The notes under the pieces were generated by a model. That model made no database searches, was not told the origin of the DNA, and was given only the letters and a program-made list of their open reading frames with translations. Below are positions 25,590 through 37,264 of a DNA stretch of 64,000 nucleotides, piece after piece (position 1 is the stretch's first letter; every line of letters begins with the position of its first letter). The translations under genes were made by a program, and so were the position numbers. The stretch spans positions 51,084-115,083 of the forward strand of contig SSNU01000144.1 of NCBI GenBank assembly GCA_012064415.1. The letters are read 5' to 3'. This DNA is from Gyrodactylus bullatarudis (taxonomy: Eukaryota; Platyhelminthes; Monogenea; Gyrodactylidea; Gyrodactylidae).

Positions 25590-25670
25590 AACCATATGCG
25601 CATTTCTTGAAGCATCATCAGTGGTATTGCTTTAAAAATGATAAAAGTTAAAAGATTCATTCAATCCTCT
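25590..25670 (-). mobile_element. Penelope-like element, 3' region fragment with hammerhead
   Basis: The minus strand matches the 3' region of the plus-strand Penelope-like fragment at 49640-49730, including 'cttttaacttttatcatt' and the hammerhead core. The piece expected between it and 26958 is interrupted by a non-LTR element. It is therefore probably the displaced end of the element at 26958-27593. Confidence 0.65.
25591..25625 (-). ncRNA. Hammerhead ribozyme motif of the Penelope-like element
   Basis: On the minus strand, CUGAUGA (25621-25615) and GAAA (25606-25603) are separated by eight bases. Stem III is the near-palindrome AUGCGCAU. Stem I pairs ACCA with UGGU. The predicted site is AUA. 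Stem II is weak (U-A then a G-A mismatch). Short stem III is usual for Penelope hammerheads. Activity is uncertain. Confidence 0.6.
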
Positions 25671-25869
25671 TTCATTTGACACTAAAATCGACATTATAAT
25701 CGAAAAAATTATTAATCTGATTTTAAGCTTATAAAAATCAATCCCCCTCCCCAATATACGATACCATTCTGATCAGAAGAAATGAATGAAGGTGTTGTTT
25801 TTCACTCCATAAATACGGTTCTCACCTGTAATTTACAAATAATGAAAGAAAGTAGTAAAAGATGAATAA

Positions 25870-26667
25870 GGAAAATCTTGTGAATCCAACCTATACCAAT
25901 TCCTCAGCTATGTCTCGTTCCTCAAAAGCAGAAAAAAGAAGATAATTGTAATATATATTGATCTAAGCAAGGCGTTTGATAAAGTATGCTTTGATAATAT
26001 TTTAGAATCTTGTCACAAACATGGCATATGCTCAAAACTTCTAAAGTATCTTGAAAATTACCTGACGAATAGACAACAATTTGTAGAATGCAATGGTATG
26101 AAATCAGAACTAAAATCTCTAACTTCGGGTGTTCCACAAGGATCAAGAGTTGGTCCTCTACTATTCAATATTCTATTTGCTGAAATCCAAACTGAAAATT
26201 TCAAAATCTTCAAGCATGCAGATGACTTCAAAATAGTTTTCGACTTCAATGAATACTACAATGTTGCTACAATAAATAATGAACTTGAACTCATATCTGC
26301 AAAGCTCAAACATCTAGGTCTTTCTCCAAACATAGAAAAGTCATTCTACATAACCCCATGTGAATCAAACATCTTTGATCTAAACATTTTTATTGGGCAA
26401 ACAAAGATCCTTCCAAAAGAGCTTGTAACAGACCTAGGTGTGGTATATAATTGGAAGTTTGAATTCACACAGCATTACAAGGACATTATAAAAAAGTTCA
26501 TTGGCAGATTAATCCATATTCACAAATGTGTTAAAACCGACTCAATGAAGGTCCTTCTATATAGAATATATGCTAGACCGACAATAGAATATTGCTCAGC
26601 CGTATGGAATCCAGAAGGAGAAAATTGGTCTAAAAAGATTAATACAGCATTTCGAGAGATAACTTAA
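25870..26667 (+). pseudogene. Reverse transcriptase fragment of the non-LTR element
   Basis: An open frame of about 265 residues with no start of its own. Motif A reads YIDLSKAFDKV (about 25957-25990), the next conserved block is SGVPQGSRVGPLLFNI (from about 26125), and the catalytic box is HADD instead of YADD at about 26215-26226. The thumb region follows, with LGVVYNWK and then RPTIEYCSAVWNP. The fingers domain and the upstream endonuclease are missing. The frame stops at 26667, where the family normally continues with a conserved arginine-rich segment. So it is truncated and frameshifted, and not functional. Confidence 0.9.
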
Positions 26668-26694
26668 GATTAAGACGAGAACTCAAAAGCATAT

Positions 26695-26877
26695 ATGTGT
26701 CTGATCAAATCATCGCAAATATTATATAACACAAACCGCTCAGGACTGAGATCAAATACTCCTGAATTCGGACAGCTAAAAAAACTTGCCATTTTTAATA
26801 AATGTAAAAATATTTTCAAAAAATTAAACAGAACAATTAAAAACATGAGATTAAATGAATTTAAAAAAAGAACTTAA
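26695..26877 (+). pseudogene. C-terminal tail of the same retrotransposon, shifted frame
   Basis: About 60 residues, basic and hydrophobic (SQILYNTNRSGLR, then FNKCKNIFKKL), in a different frame from the reverse transcriptase. The position and the NRSGLRSNT block fit the end of jockey/CR1-type polyproteins. The ATT-tailed 3' end follows 60 bases later. Assignment rests mainly on position. Confidence 0.6.
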
Positions 26878-26957
26878 AAATAAGATTTATAATGAAGAAT
26901 AATATTGTAAAAAATTAACTTAACACATGTATTGTTAATAAATTATTATTATTATTT

Positions 26958-27593
26958 CAATGATATGTAAGCTGAAAAACACCAAAACTCTCCAATAAAT
27001 AGCAACAGTTGAGAGAAAAGTGAAAGAGTTCACATAGGCCAGGGGAGTTTAAGGTTATGAGAATAGTTTATTTTTGAACACATAGATTGGGTTTGTATAG
27101 ATTAATAAAGAATTTCTCTTTAACCCATACATCTATACTGTCGTCACTCGGGTATTTTGTACAAAATGGAAAAATTCGAAACTGACGCAGCATGTTTCTC
27201 TTGTTTGATATGCCTAGTTACCGCAGTGTCCTTAATCAGATGATCACTCAATCTTGTAGATAGCTTCCTAATAGTTCTACCTATGCAAGAAGCACCACAG
27301 TCACATTGGAATTTATAGATTGGTAGAGTCTTCACCTCCGGCTTGAGTAAATCTTTATGAATCGAACTGTATAAACTGTCGCTGTGTTTTAAGTACAATT
27401 TTCAATTGTATATAATTGCAATGTTGATTAATGAGATTTTTGAGTCTTCTTCATTCATGTCATTACTAAAACCGTAGCTTTTGAAGTTGAATCTTGTGAG
27501 AATTTTAGCTTTCTCAATTTCATCTGTATTGAAATCTTCATCCCTATTATCGGAAACATTGATAAATTTGTCTACAAATATCGTTTCCATCAA
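26958..27593 (-). mobile_element. Penelope-like element fragment with GIY-YIG endonuclease end
   Basis: On the minus strand the coding end of a Penelope-like retroelement runs from 27593 to about 27144, followed by a 3' UTR to 26958. The 3' UTR block around 'ctgttgctatttattgga' matches 49570-49600. The rest of the 3' region appears at 25590-25670, beyond the inserted non-LTR element. The reverse transcriptase is absent. Confidence 0.8.
27144..27398 (-). pseudogene. GIY-YIG endonuclease domain of a Penelope-like element
   Basis: An 84-residue segment with the hallmark YKFQCDCG, CIGRTIRKLSTRLSDH and a later H-(x3-4)-H pair, followed by FSILYK. In Penelope-like elements this C-terminal nuclease nicks the target for reverse transcription. 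The first Y of the YIG motif is replaced by C (CIG). An in-frame TGA separates this part from an open stretch reaching 27593, which has the length and charge of the linker before the nuclease. The element is inactive. The same domain end recurs at about 49428-49560. Confidence 0.85.
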
Positions 27594-29280
27594 ACATCAA
27601 GCAATATTATCGTTCAAAATATTTCATGTACAACAATTGAAACTCGCAACTCTACTTTAAAGTGAATATTCTAATTTTTTAAATTAAACACATGGTGGAA
27701 ATTTTGGCCGTTATAAGGTAAGTACTCTTTAATACCTTTCCAGATCAGTCCCAACCATCAGGTTTTATCAAAGCAGCTTAAAACTCAAATGCTGAAGTTT
27801 TATTCAGGTATAATTTAGTCACCAACCTTCAAGGCGTCAAAATCTTCAAAAATGATTTCTTAAAGAATACATTAAGCACATTTAGAAAGAGAAGTTGTTT
27901 TAGTGTCAAATCTGAAATTGATCAGCTATGCATAAGAGAATATCAGACAGGAAAAACATAACAAGTAAAAATCCAGGAGATATTCTGATATGAGACAAAT
28001 GTTCTTGACTAATATTATTCAATTGACCGTGAATTTATTTAGGGGAGAATAAAGTTTACATGAGATGATTCTAAAGAAAGTCTTTAACAATAAACTTTGA
28101 GATAAATCCTATGTTTACATGAAATAAAAAATAACAACTTTTTAGATTTCCTACATAAGAAGCGAAATTTTTTTGTAAAATCAATTTTGAACAGGTTAAA
28201 TCATGAGGCTATTGAAATTTATACTTTTCATTGGAATATTTGGTAAAGTGAACATTGAGCAGTGTTGGATAAAACTTTTTGGCAAAAGAAGAAAGTTGAA
28301 TTAAATCTAATTGAATGAAAATTCTTTTCTGATTATCAATACAGGCTCTTGTATTATTCTACTATTCTCTAGTCTGATTGGACAAAACTGATAGAGATGA
28401 GATCATGAAAGTATAAAAAGTAGTGACCAAAGTTAAAATAAATTTTATTATAAAACTAGTTTTGGATCACTTTTCCCGAACGATTTAAAAGAGATTCTAG
28501 CCAAGTCTCTTGTGAAAGAGGATGAAAAATTCATCTTCCTTTTACTGAAACTTTAGCATGACTTGACGAGATAACACTCGTTGCTTACCAAGCATCGCTA
28601 TTGGGATCATTCATATTCGATGAAATATTTTATTATACCCATGGCATTTGTGACATTAGATAATGATGATAGTATCATCATTAGAAGATGATGAATTATA
28701 TAGAAATATCATTTCCATAGGAATGAATGCTGTCACATTAATTGCATCATAGACTAGATCGAATGGGTTAATTATAAGCACATCTCAACATTGTCCCTTA
28801 TTTTAAAAAAAGGGCCAAATTTTTATTGAGCATTGGATACTCAACTCTCATTGGTCATGTTTCAATGCAGTAAATAAGAGACGACCTGATTAGGGGACAA
28901 TCTCACCTTTAGCTTAATAATTCAACTGCAGATGAATTTCTATTTAAGGTAAGCACAGAAACATATTCATTAAAAATTAAATGACACAAATGATTCCATA
29001 TTCATAAACAGATATTTGAAAATCCCATTAAATTCTGAATTCTTATAAGCAGCTTACATTAGCTATTTATTCACCTTTAGCTCATGAATCAGTTCTTGAG
29101 CAATTCTGAATAGAGACAGTGGAGAGCTTTGGATTTCTTTGGCTCCAAAATTTAAATCAGTTTAGAGTCGACGGTTGAAAAACTCTCGTTAGTTGTTTTA
29201 GATGTTCTTTAACCTTGGTTTTGACCTGAGCTACCAATGTCATAAGAATATTTAATAAAATAAGAAGATGCCAGATTATT
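27594..29280. other. Non-coding region
   Basis: No gene, terminal repeat or known element could be recognised; only short AT-rich open frames. Confidence 0.5.
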
Positions 29281-29325
29281 CCACAAATAAAGATCTCTAT
29301 TTCGGGCCTATACTCATCAGTGTGA
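29281..29325 (-). ncRNA. Hammerhead-like motif with reduced stem II, copy 1
   Basis: On the minus strand CUGAUGA lies at 29320-29314 and GAAA at 29303-29300. Stem I is five pairs (UCACA with UGUGG, last pair U-G). Stem III is five pairs with a GAUC loop. H17 is U. The ten bases between the core halves form only a G-C closing pair, so stem II is almost absent. Two strong stems around a correct core are unlikely by chance, but activity is doubtful. Confidence 0.5.
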
Positions 29326-29400
29326 TACATGCCATATAAATACGACAGTAGTTTTACAAATAATAAAAAAGACCGTAGGAACCAATTGGAAAATTATAAA
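29281..29400 (-). repeat. Hammerhead-like dispersed repeat D, copy 1
   Basis: Shares the hammerhead-like block and the AT-rich flank ('aaaaaagacc', 'ccaatt') with 32590-32720, and the block alone with 43994-44060. It may be the 3' end of a retroelement, because the block holds 'gaaataaag' in two copies, close to a polyadenylation signal. Confidence 0.65.
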
Positions 29401-29437
29401 TCAAGGTCTAATGAGATATGAACGGGGTTTCTGACTT

Positions 29438-29639
29438 GCCTACGTTAGAAGCGTTGCGTACTTTCGAATTCTAAGCAGGACGAAACGCGTCTACATCTGC
29501 CAACCGTTAGTTGAATATTAATATTGTCTCTCTTGTGGAATCGACACTTGCTTATCTGAATTCTATAGAATCTATGTGTGAGAAGACAATTTCCATCAAA
29601 TTAGATTTCATATGGATATAGTAATAACCAGTGACCACA
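29438..29639 (+). mobile_element. SINE copy 2, with decayed hammerhead
   Basis: From 29475 on it matches SINE copy 1 ('gacgaaacgcgtctacatc', 'gacacttgctta', 'tgagaagacaat', 'gaccaca'). The GAAA side of the ribozyme and the cleavage site are kept, but CUGACGA is replaced by unrelated sequence. The tRNA-like head is mostly lost; only a 'gcctac-gttagaa' block remains. Confidence 0.8.
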
Positions 29640-29967
29640 CTTTGCTAGTAGGTTTAATGTATGTAAAAAAATTGTAATCTCTAAAATGTTATTATCTAAA
29701 ATCACATGTTTTATTTTTAACCCAGTTATCTATCCATTTGAGGAGAAAACTTCGGAACAAGGAGTAGAAAATTTTCAAAGAAATTCAGAGAAAGATATGG
29801 ACCGAAATCTGAAAAGAAAATTAAATTCACCAAATGTGGTCTAAGATTTTATTTGAGTATCGTTTGGAAGTTAAACTTCGATTTTTTTCGATCAAGTTTA
29901 TTGCTTAAAAAAAAATTAAGTGAAATTCAATATCTGGCAAAAAATGGCGCGTCTCTCAAATATTTAA

Positions 29968-30090
29968 TTTTAATCCTTCCGGTGCCAAGATTAGTATCAA
30001 TGCAAGTTCAGGTTTTGGGAATCCAAACTCCAAAAGGTACCGAGAGATTTACTTTTGATCCTGAAAAACATTTTTTGATAGTTAACTTTA
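29968..30090 (+). repeat. Degenerate copy related to the piggyBac-like MITE at 51498-51713
   Basis: Begins 'ttaatccttccggtgcc' beside the MITE's 'ttaaccctttcggtgcc', then shares 'atgcaagttca' and 'ttgatcc-gaaa' in order. No right end could be identified. The open frame across it (29853-30170) is therefore probably not a gene. Confidence 0.45.
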
Positions 30091-33000
30091 TATCAACCGA
30101 ATCGATGAAAAATTGTCCCCTGGAAGTATCATCTCTCCGACTCTGGGATGTAGGAAGCATTTCCGAATAAAACTTTGATGGGAAGATTAGAGAAATGTTA
30201 ATTATAACAAGAAAATGTTGGAAATTATACATACATCAAAACATAATTAGATTACCTCACTGTTCACTCAAGGGCGAAGATTGGGATTATGTAGGAATGG
30301 TGGGAAAAAGAAATGCAACTTTGCTCTTTAGCTCGCTTGAATGGATCTCGATATTCTTTTTCAGGGCAAGAATAACTTAACGAAAGAAGACTTTGAGAAA
30401 GAAAATCAACAATCGACCCTTTACCCATTTCTCAATAGAGCTGTTTTCCGTGAAATTTCCACATATAATCTTGATAACAATGATGTGTGAGATCTAAAAT
30501 AACTAAATTCTCTTGTAGGCATGGTGGTATAACAAAATTTAACAGAAATGATCTTAAAATGATTGCAATACTATTTTCATTGAAAAAACCCTTCAAGCTT
30601 TATCAGCAAAAAAGATATTCGAAATTTTTATTAGAACGTAGTAAAAATTCATTGAAAATCTAGCGGCATTTTTCAAAGTCTAATCTTTACATTTGAATAT
30701 TATCACAGGCAAAAATTTTGATACTTGATCTTATATAAAATAATGTTAAGAAGTCATAGTCATTGTCGTTTGAGTAGGTTTTTAAATTAGGCTGAAAAAT
30801 TTGTAAAATCTCTCACTCAAAATTTCTCAATCATGAGGCCCACTTTCACGATATAGGCAAAAAAAAGAAAATAAAATTTTTAAGAAAATAAAGTCTTTTA
30901 GTTTTTTGCGTGTGAAATATACTGAAGTTTATCAAGGATTTTTAGCTAAAATTAGCAAAAGGCTTTGCATCAGAGGAAAAGTCAATTTTTTAAATAAGCC
31001 AAATCCAATGAGCCGAGTATCCTTCAGAGGATTCCGTGAAATCTTTGCCTGAGATTCTTTCAGGAAAACCGTGTGATCCACAGATTTGAACTCAGTGGTC
31101 ATAAATAACAAATTCTGATGTAATTTTCCACAATCTATATTACAATTTATTTTGTGAGCCCAATCTAACATCTCTTCCAGAAATTTCAAGAACAATAAAA
31201 TACATTTCAAACTTTCTAAAAAATAATAAAGAAATTCTAAATTCAGCTAAAAAACTGGAGATAGCTACGCCCTTTTACGAATATCAAATTTACGGAGAAT
31301 CCTCCCCCATCCTTTCTATAATTTTTAGGATCATGATTGGTAGTCGTCAAAGAAATCAAGAAGGGGTATGGTGCATAATATGGAGAGATCTGTACTTTGA
31401 TGGTGCAGATCCCAAATTAATAATTGCATATATCATTCATTCCCCCCAATTTCGTCCAGAAATTATCCCCTAAAATTATTATTATACAGATAATGCAAAA
31501 GAAATTTATATCGAAAGAAATGTATATGAAAAAATTATGTTTTTTTCCTATGTGAATTAAACAGGGGAGAGATGAACATGGAATGTTTCTCAGACACACT
31601 ACACTTGTATGATCTAATATTTTCATAGGATAAAAACAAGTCTTCTTGCTTTAGGAAAGGAAGAGGAAGAAATGTAAAGGAGATCTTTCGTCTTCTTATT
31701 ATGTCTTGGAATACATGCAACAGAGTATATATATTCTATGATATCCATGTACCTAGGTATGAAATCAATTTATCACAGCAAGTTTGGCTATGCTTGAGGG
31801 ATGGAGTTTGAAAGGGGCTGTGTGTTAACCTGAAATATCATGGGGTAGAATAAGCACCTTTATATATAAATGGGAACTTCTTCGTCTAATCTGGTAATCG
31901 TCACTAATATACAAGACCTAACCAGTAAATACAACAATAAACTAAAGAATTCTTAATTTTTAGGATCTTAATGTTAATCGTTCAAAGCGTTTGAACGCAT
32001 TTAATTCAAACTCATCATCAGGAAGTTTATTTGTTCATTTAGCTACCATAACCGAAACTAACCTATTCAATGTATCTGGCTGAGAAGAATATCTGCTTCG
32101 ATAATAATACTCAAAGTGATAGATCAAAGACATAAACCGAGGTTCTGTATTATCAAATATTCAAATACTAAAACCTTATGGGATCATTTCAAAAAGAACA
32201 TCATTCCAGAGAACCATAATAACTTGAACTTTTTCCAACTATAGAATTGTAATTTGAATGCTATTAAAATATATAAATTTCTATTCTAAACATATGGAAT
32301 TTAAAGCTTAGAAAACACTTAATCACTGATTTTTGATCAGCTGTAAATTCAGCGTTTAGAGGATTTTTCTCTAGTCTCTTATAGATGTTTCGGGAGAGTA
32401 CTTTCTTCAGTGAATCGATCACCACCAACCCATTAGTTTAGACCAATGGAGAAGATTGGATATAATTTTACTATGATTTCATTGACTTGAAAGTAGATAA
32501 AAAGTTATTCCGAATCAGAACTAGAAAAGGAAGAGCTGAGTCTGATAGAATGATTCTCCTCTTTTGGGTTCATTAGGAGTTTGAATTTCTTTCACAATTT
32601 CTTTATTTCTGGCATACTCATCAGTGTGATACACATAAATACACTGGGTTCTCTAATAATTGTATATTAAAAAGACCAATTCGATATAAAATAATCTATC
32701 CCTCTACTATAAGGTAGTCATATTAAAATTATAATTAAAAATACCAGAATCTACTCATAATAAAAAATTTTCGATGTTGGTGGATCTTTGACTAATTTCG
32801 ATCTTTGCGGACATTTTTTTCAACCACCTTACCAATTCTTGACGAATGAGACTTCCTGGGAAAATTATAGATTCCCAATTTATGTACATTTGAAGTTACC
32901 CTCCACTGTCATTTCTCTTCTCATTTATTTTTAATGAGACAACAAGAAAATGTTGGGATAAATTTCAAAAAGGAAAAAAAGTATAATGTGAAAAGTAAAC

Positions 33001-34813
33001 TTTTTTTACCAGAGAGAAGTAAAATGTGGAGATGAGTTCAGCTATAATACTCAAATGAATGCTAACTGGTGCATGAATAGTGAAAGAGTATCTATCTATC
33101 TATCTGTGTGTATAAATAAAAATACAGTGGGATTCCTTCCCTAGATATCTTTCACTGCAGACATCTGCATTTGTCATATCCCCCTTTATATGAATCCCTT
33201 TCTATATTTCTTTCAAAGTTGATAATCTGACAAGGGAAGAATGATAATCTCCTATATTTAGGTAACCATAGTGAACGAGTCCTCATAGGCTCTCATCGCT
33301 GAGATTATTTGAGATGAAATTGATACCAGATAGCAGGATATGAAGAAGATGATGACTGGAATACCGTACATAACCAATATTACAGAGATGCGCAAATAAA
33401 AAAAGGAACTAATATATTTGGTTTATTCTGAAAAATATTATTTGCCACAAAAAGAAAGAATAAGGCACATTGCTTAACAATGCAAAGTTTTGATACTAAC
33501 ATAAAGACCTAGTTTAAGAAAATACAAGTTGGAAAGTTGTAATATGCGTCTAAAAGCTTATAGAGTTCTTGAAGTAAAAATCGAGATTTTAGTAAAAACC
33601 ATAGTTTCCCAACTTCAGTTTAAAAATGATCCTGAATCCTCGCTTATGGATTTAAACCAATACTTGGAAGGAAGAGTAAACGGATAAGTTGACCTTTTTT
33701 GCCAAAAATATAAGTCATGATTGATTTATTAATAATAGAGAGGAAATTTGCTTATCTGATCTCTGGCACAAAATGACAAAGTATTATTAATAACAGATAA
33801 TTATCTATGAAGTTTTGGATTTTCCAGTAATCTTGTACTTTATAGCTTGTGATTTATAACTTTCTCAGATTTCGTTAGAGCTAAAAGTTTACTAATTAGT
33901 AACTGACTTGTATTTAGACTAGAGATATATAATTTTTATAGCTGTGGTCTATGAAAAGATGCGAATTCGAATAAGCCAAAAAATTTCACAAATTTTTAAA
34001 TCTTTGAAAATCGATCGGGGAGTTACGTTTGGAGAAACCAAAAATAAATTTTGAAATTCTAAATAGTATTGGGTTAATAAAGTAAAATTGATTCTACGAT
34101 CTAGATATTATCATGCTACTTATAAGTAATGAGACAATAAATAGAATATTTTATAAATCTTAGTCTTTTTTTATACAATAAGGTATCAATCTTTTATTTT
34201 CATTCAAGGAAATAACCCTAATGCAGAACGAATGAATGAAATAATGATAAAGAGAGAATTGCTCTATGTGACCAGGCAGGCGAAAGAAGAAAGATATAAT
34301 TAGGAAGCCAATTGTCTCTGAATGTGATAAAATATATAAGAATCTTTTCATTATTTGTCAGCTACTCTGCTCCCTGATCTGATTCTAACTCATTCCTTGC
34401 CTTTTGCAAATAAATAGCTGACAGATATTAATTATGAAGAGATACAATTAATTAGTAAGAAACTTTAGCTATTCTTCCTCTCGAGCTTCTTTTCTATTTT
34501 CGAATGTGTTTGAGGCATAGATGGATTTCTTTCTCTCATACAGTTTTCTTAAGAGAAAAGAATCTTAGCCCATAATATAATATGATACAGTAATGGGTAT
34601 TGTGTTTTATTATTTCTTTTGCAATGACTGTTTTATCTTTCTATTTAATTTCATTTCTCTATATCTTTCCTTCTTGGTTAACTAATTAGGAATGAATTTG
34701 CATTTGAAAGGAAATTCAATTACTTAATTCCTAGGAATTGTAAGAGAGACCAGAGAGAAATAAAAAATTATGAGAAGAGTTTGAGGAAAATTCAAAGTTT
34801 AAAGAATAAATAA
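30091..34813. other. Non-coding region with scattered repeats
   Basis: Apart from repeat D copy 2 (32590-32720) and a short TATC microsatellite at about 33090-33106, nothing is recognised. The segment 30780-30860 carries a piece of the 'cactttcacgat' repeat family. Confidence 0.5.
32592..32720 (-). repeat. Hammerhead-like dispersed repeat D, copy 2
   Basis: The CUGAUGA core (minus, 32624-32618) and a perfect five-pair stem I (32592-32596 with 32625-32629) are kept. Stem III is broken, so this copy should not cleave. The flank matches copy 1 ('aaaaagacc'). Confidence 0.6.
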
Positions 34814-34822
34814 AATAATAAA

Positions 34823-35564
34823 GGGATAATTACAAAAAAAAATGTACCATTTTTATATTTTACATAAACAAATGGATAGACCATTGCCTATTTTCATAAG
34901 CAAATGGATATACCAGTCTTATTTTCATAAACAAATGTATGTTTCACATTTACCACAAAAACAAATGGACACACCTTTGTATATATCATTAACAAATGGA
35001 CATACCTTCGTATATTTCACAGACAAATGGAAATTCCTCTTTTAAAAAAATCTGCTAGATTAATAAAGAATCTTAGAGATAAGCTCAATGTAGAAATTAC
35101 AGTGTTTATAGACATTAAACCTACTAACAAAGTGAACACTGGTTATTACTATAAACTTAAAACTTTGCCAGGATGTTTTTACCAATGTGATACAGACAGT
35201 AACTATGAGCTGCATTCGGAATTACTGTGTTGACACTATTTATAAGACCCTTTTCTCTGTCTGATAGAATCACTAACTCATCATGGGCTCTAAGGTTCAA
35301 ACTTTTGTCAAGATTTTCAAGTAAGTCCATGTTGTCTCATTTTCTGCTGAAACAATTGAAAGAGCAGTAGGAAAGATCTTTTTGTTTCCGTCAAGTCTAT
35401 CTCGAGCATATTTTGAATAAGAAATGTATTACACAATTCCTATTTATATGGACAAATATATTTTTTTAAAAGAGGAATTTCCATTTGTCTGTGAAATATA
35501 CGAAGGTGTGTCCATTTGTTTATGTAAAATATAAAAATGGTACATTTGTTTTTGTAATTATCCC
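34823..35564. mobile_element. Long-TIR element with 9-bp target duplication, Mutator-like
   Basis: A 742-bp element. The first and last about 54 bases are inverted repeats starting GGGATAATTAC, with a few mismatches. A perfect 9-bp direct repeat 'aataataaa' flanks it (34814-34822 and 35565-35573). Long terminal repeats plus a 9-bp duplication fit Mutator-like non-autonomous elements. The left end carries about six units of a 31-bp tandem repeat ('acaaatgga' core, 34868-35050); the right end has about two. The interior (35050-35440) has a 68-residue open frame (35027-35233) that I do not recognise. Confidence 0.75.
34868..35050 (+). repeat. Tandem 31-bp repeat inside the left terminal repeat
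   Basis: Units start at about 34868, 34899, 34930, 34961, 34991 and 35021, each with an 'acaaatgga'-like core followed by 'ca/tacctt-gtatatttca'. The right terminal repeat holds about two of them. The arms have thus grown or shrunk asymmetrically by unit gain or loss. Confidence 0.75.
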
Positions 35565-35573
35565 AATAATAAA

Positions 35574-37264
35574 TTATAGTTGATAATTATTAAATTATGA
35601 GTCAACCTGCTAGCTGTAAACAAACATTGGGGGTTCACAACTTAATATGGGTTAGTTTATCCAATCACAATAAGAGGTCAGCATCGATTTGATAATCCTA
35701 TTTATTTTGCCGAATAAAAGTTGATAGACACACCTTGAAAAGGAAGTTTAAGCTGGACTTTTTCTTTTAACTGGATGAAAACATGACGTGAGAGATGGAC
35801 GTAATTTCCTTTTTGCGTCAATTTGAGTAGGAGATCAAGTTAATTGGAAGATGGAATAGCCCAGCTACATATCCTGATAATGGATGTATAGTTGAAAATT
35901 GAACAGGATACAATAAGGAAGTTAGCCAGTCGTGTACGCTGATCTGTTTTAATCCTATTGAATGTTTTGTTATATAAAAACCTATGCTATCTTGGTTAAA
36001 ATTGTCATCTCATTTATTCATCAAGCTCGAAAAAATTTCTAAAGATTCTTTGAAAACCGATTAAAGAAAGTAAGTGATCAAGTTTTAATATCCCAGTTGA
36101 AAAATCTATCTAGAATATATTTCGAGTTAGAGAAGCAAGGTGTAATTTTGGTGATTTAAGATCCCTGAAAAATAAAAGATTTATCTAAAGTTTTATGATA
36201 ATAATCAGCCTCCGAGTGAAACCGTGATCCTAAAAAACTCAAATTTTGATCACTTTCAAATCAGAAAATGCTTCAACTCAAAGTTCAAAAAATTGGGAAC
36301 TTTGTGCTACTTTGAAATTGGTTTCTTCTTCATATCGTGAAAGTGGGCCTCGTGATCTAGATTCCAAAAAATCTAAAAATTCACTTTTTTCACAAAGAGT
36401 TTAGAAACGTTTAGCCCAACTGATTAAAGAGACGAGCTCATTGCTGATTGACAAACACAAATTTTTCTACATTTGTCTCTATATATTTTTGACAGTCGAT
36501 TAAAAAAATGAGAAAATCTATTTGACATGCTCTTAATAACTCTCGTTTTGTGATTTTCAGAAAAAGAACACAGACAGACAGAGAAAGAGAGATGTAGTGG
36601 GTGAGAGATCGGGAGACAGATCTCTACTGATCGAATAAAGAAATCTAGGAAATTGGATGGAAAAAAAAGAATTCCTTACAAATCTGGAGAAAAAAAAGGA
36701 AAAAATCAACAACAAACATCAATAATAAAATGTTTTTTTTTCTTGAACGAAAAAAAGGGAAGAAATAAAATTTTATTTGGCTAGAAATATCCACATATAT
36801 ATTCCAAGGGAGGACATATATATATAAATATATATAGGCCCAGATTTATGTGTTTACTTTTTATTAATCTCATGTCAACAGTATATCATAATAGAATATG
36901 TTGTATATTATTATTTGAGAACATTCTCCTCTTAGTTGACAATGTTCAAGGCAATAAATTAAGCATGAGACTTGGAAGTAATCATTCCAGATTGGTTTTG
37001 GTGCAGCACAATCTAAGCCTCTAAACACATGATTAGTCAGAGATTTATCAAATACGCTGAATCAGACTCTGAGAATCACCCCATCACCATGTTTTTATCT
37101 AAAGTCTCATTAAAAAAATTGAGAATTTGGCGCTACTTTGAAATCTGAAATATGCCATAATATTCTTAAAAATTGATATTTTCCATATCGTGAAAGTGGG
37201 AAATTTGATTTCTTGATGAAAAAATTGCGAATTTTGTAAAAATCATCTTCAGCTTTATATAATA
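35574..37264. other. Non-coding region with foldback-family fragments
   Basis: Pieces related to the 10480-10730 foldback family lie at 36180-36400 and 37080-37240, including 'gtgatctagattcc'. TA-rich simple sequence lies at 36790-36835. No gene seen. Confidence 0.5.

Larger units (their letters stand above)
25870..26957 (+). mobile_element. Non-LTR retrotransposon, 5'-truncated, jockey/CR1-like
   Basis: The 3' part of a LINE-type element. A reverse transcriptase frame (25870-26667) is followed in another frame by a C-terminal segment (26695-26877). After that comes a short 3' UTR ending in an ATT repeat tail at about 26941-26957. Truncation at the 5' end and the simple-repeat tail fit target-primed reverse transcription. 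It lies in the 3' region of a Penelope-like element of opposite orientation. Confidence 0.85.

Noticed and set aside
29853..30170. 105-residue open frame as a gene
   Set aside because: It overlaps the degenerate piggyBac-like repeat and has no recognisable domain.
35027..35233. 68-residue frame in the Mutator-like element as transposase
   Set aside because: Starts in the terminal repeat, no DDE or zinc-finger motif; probably incidental.
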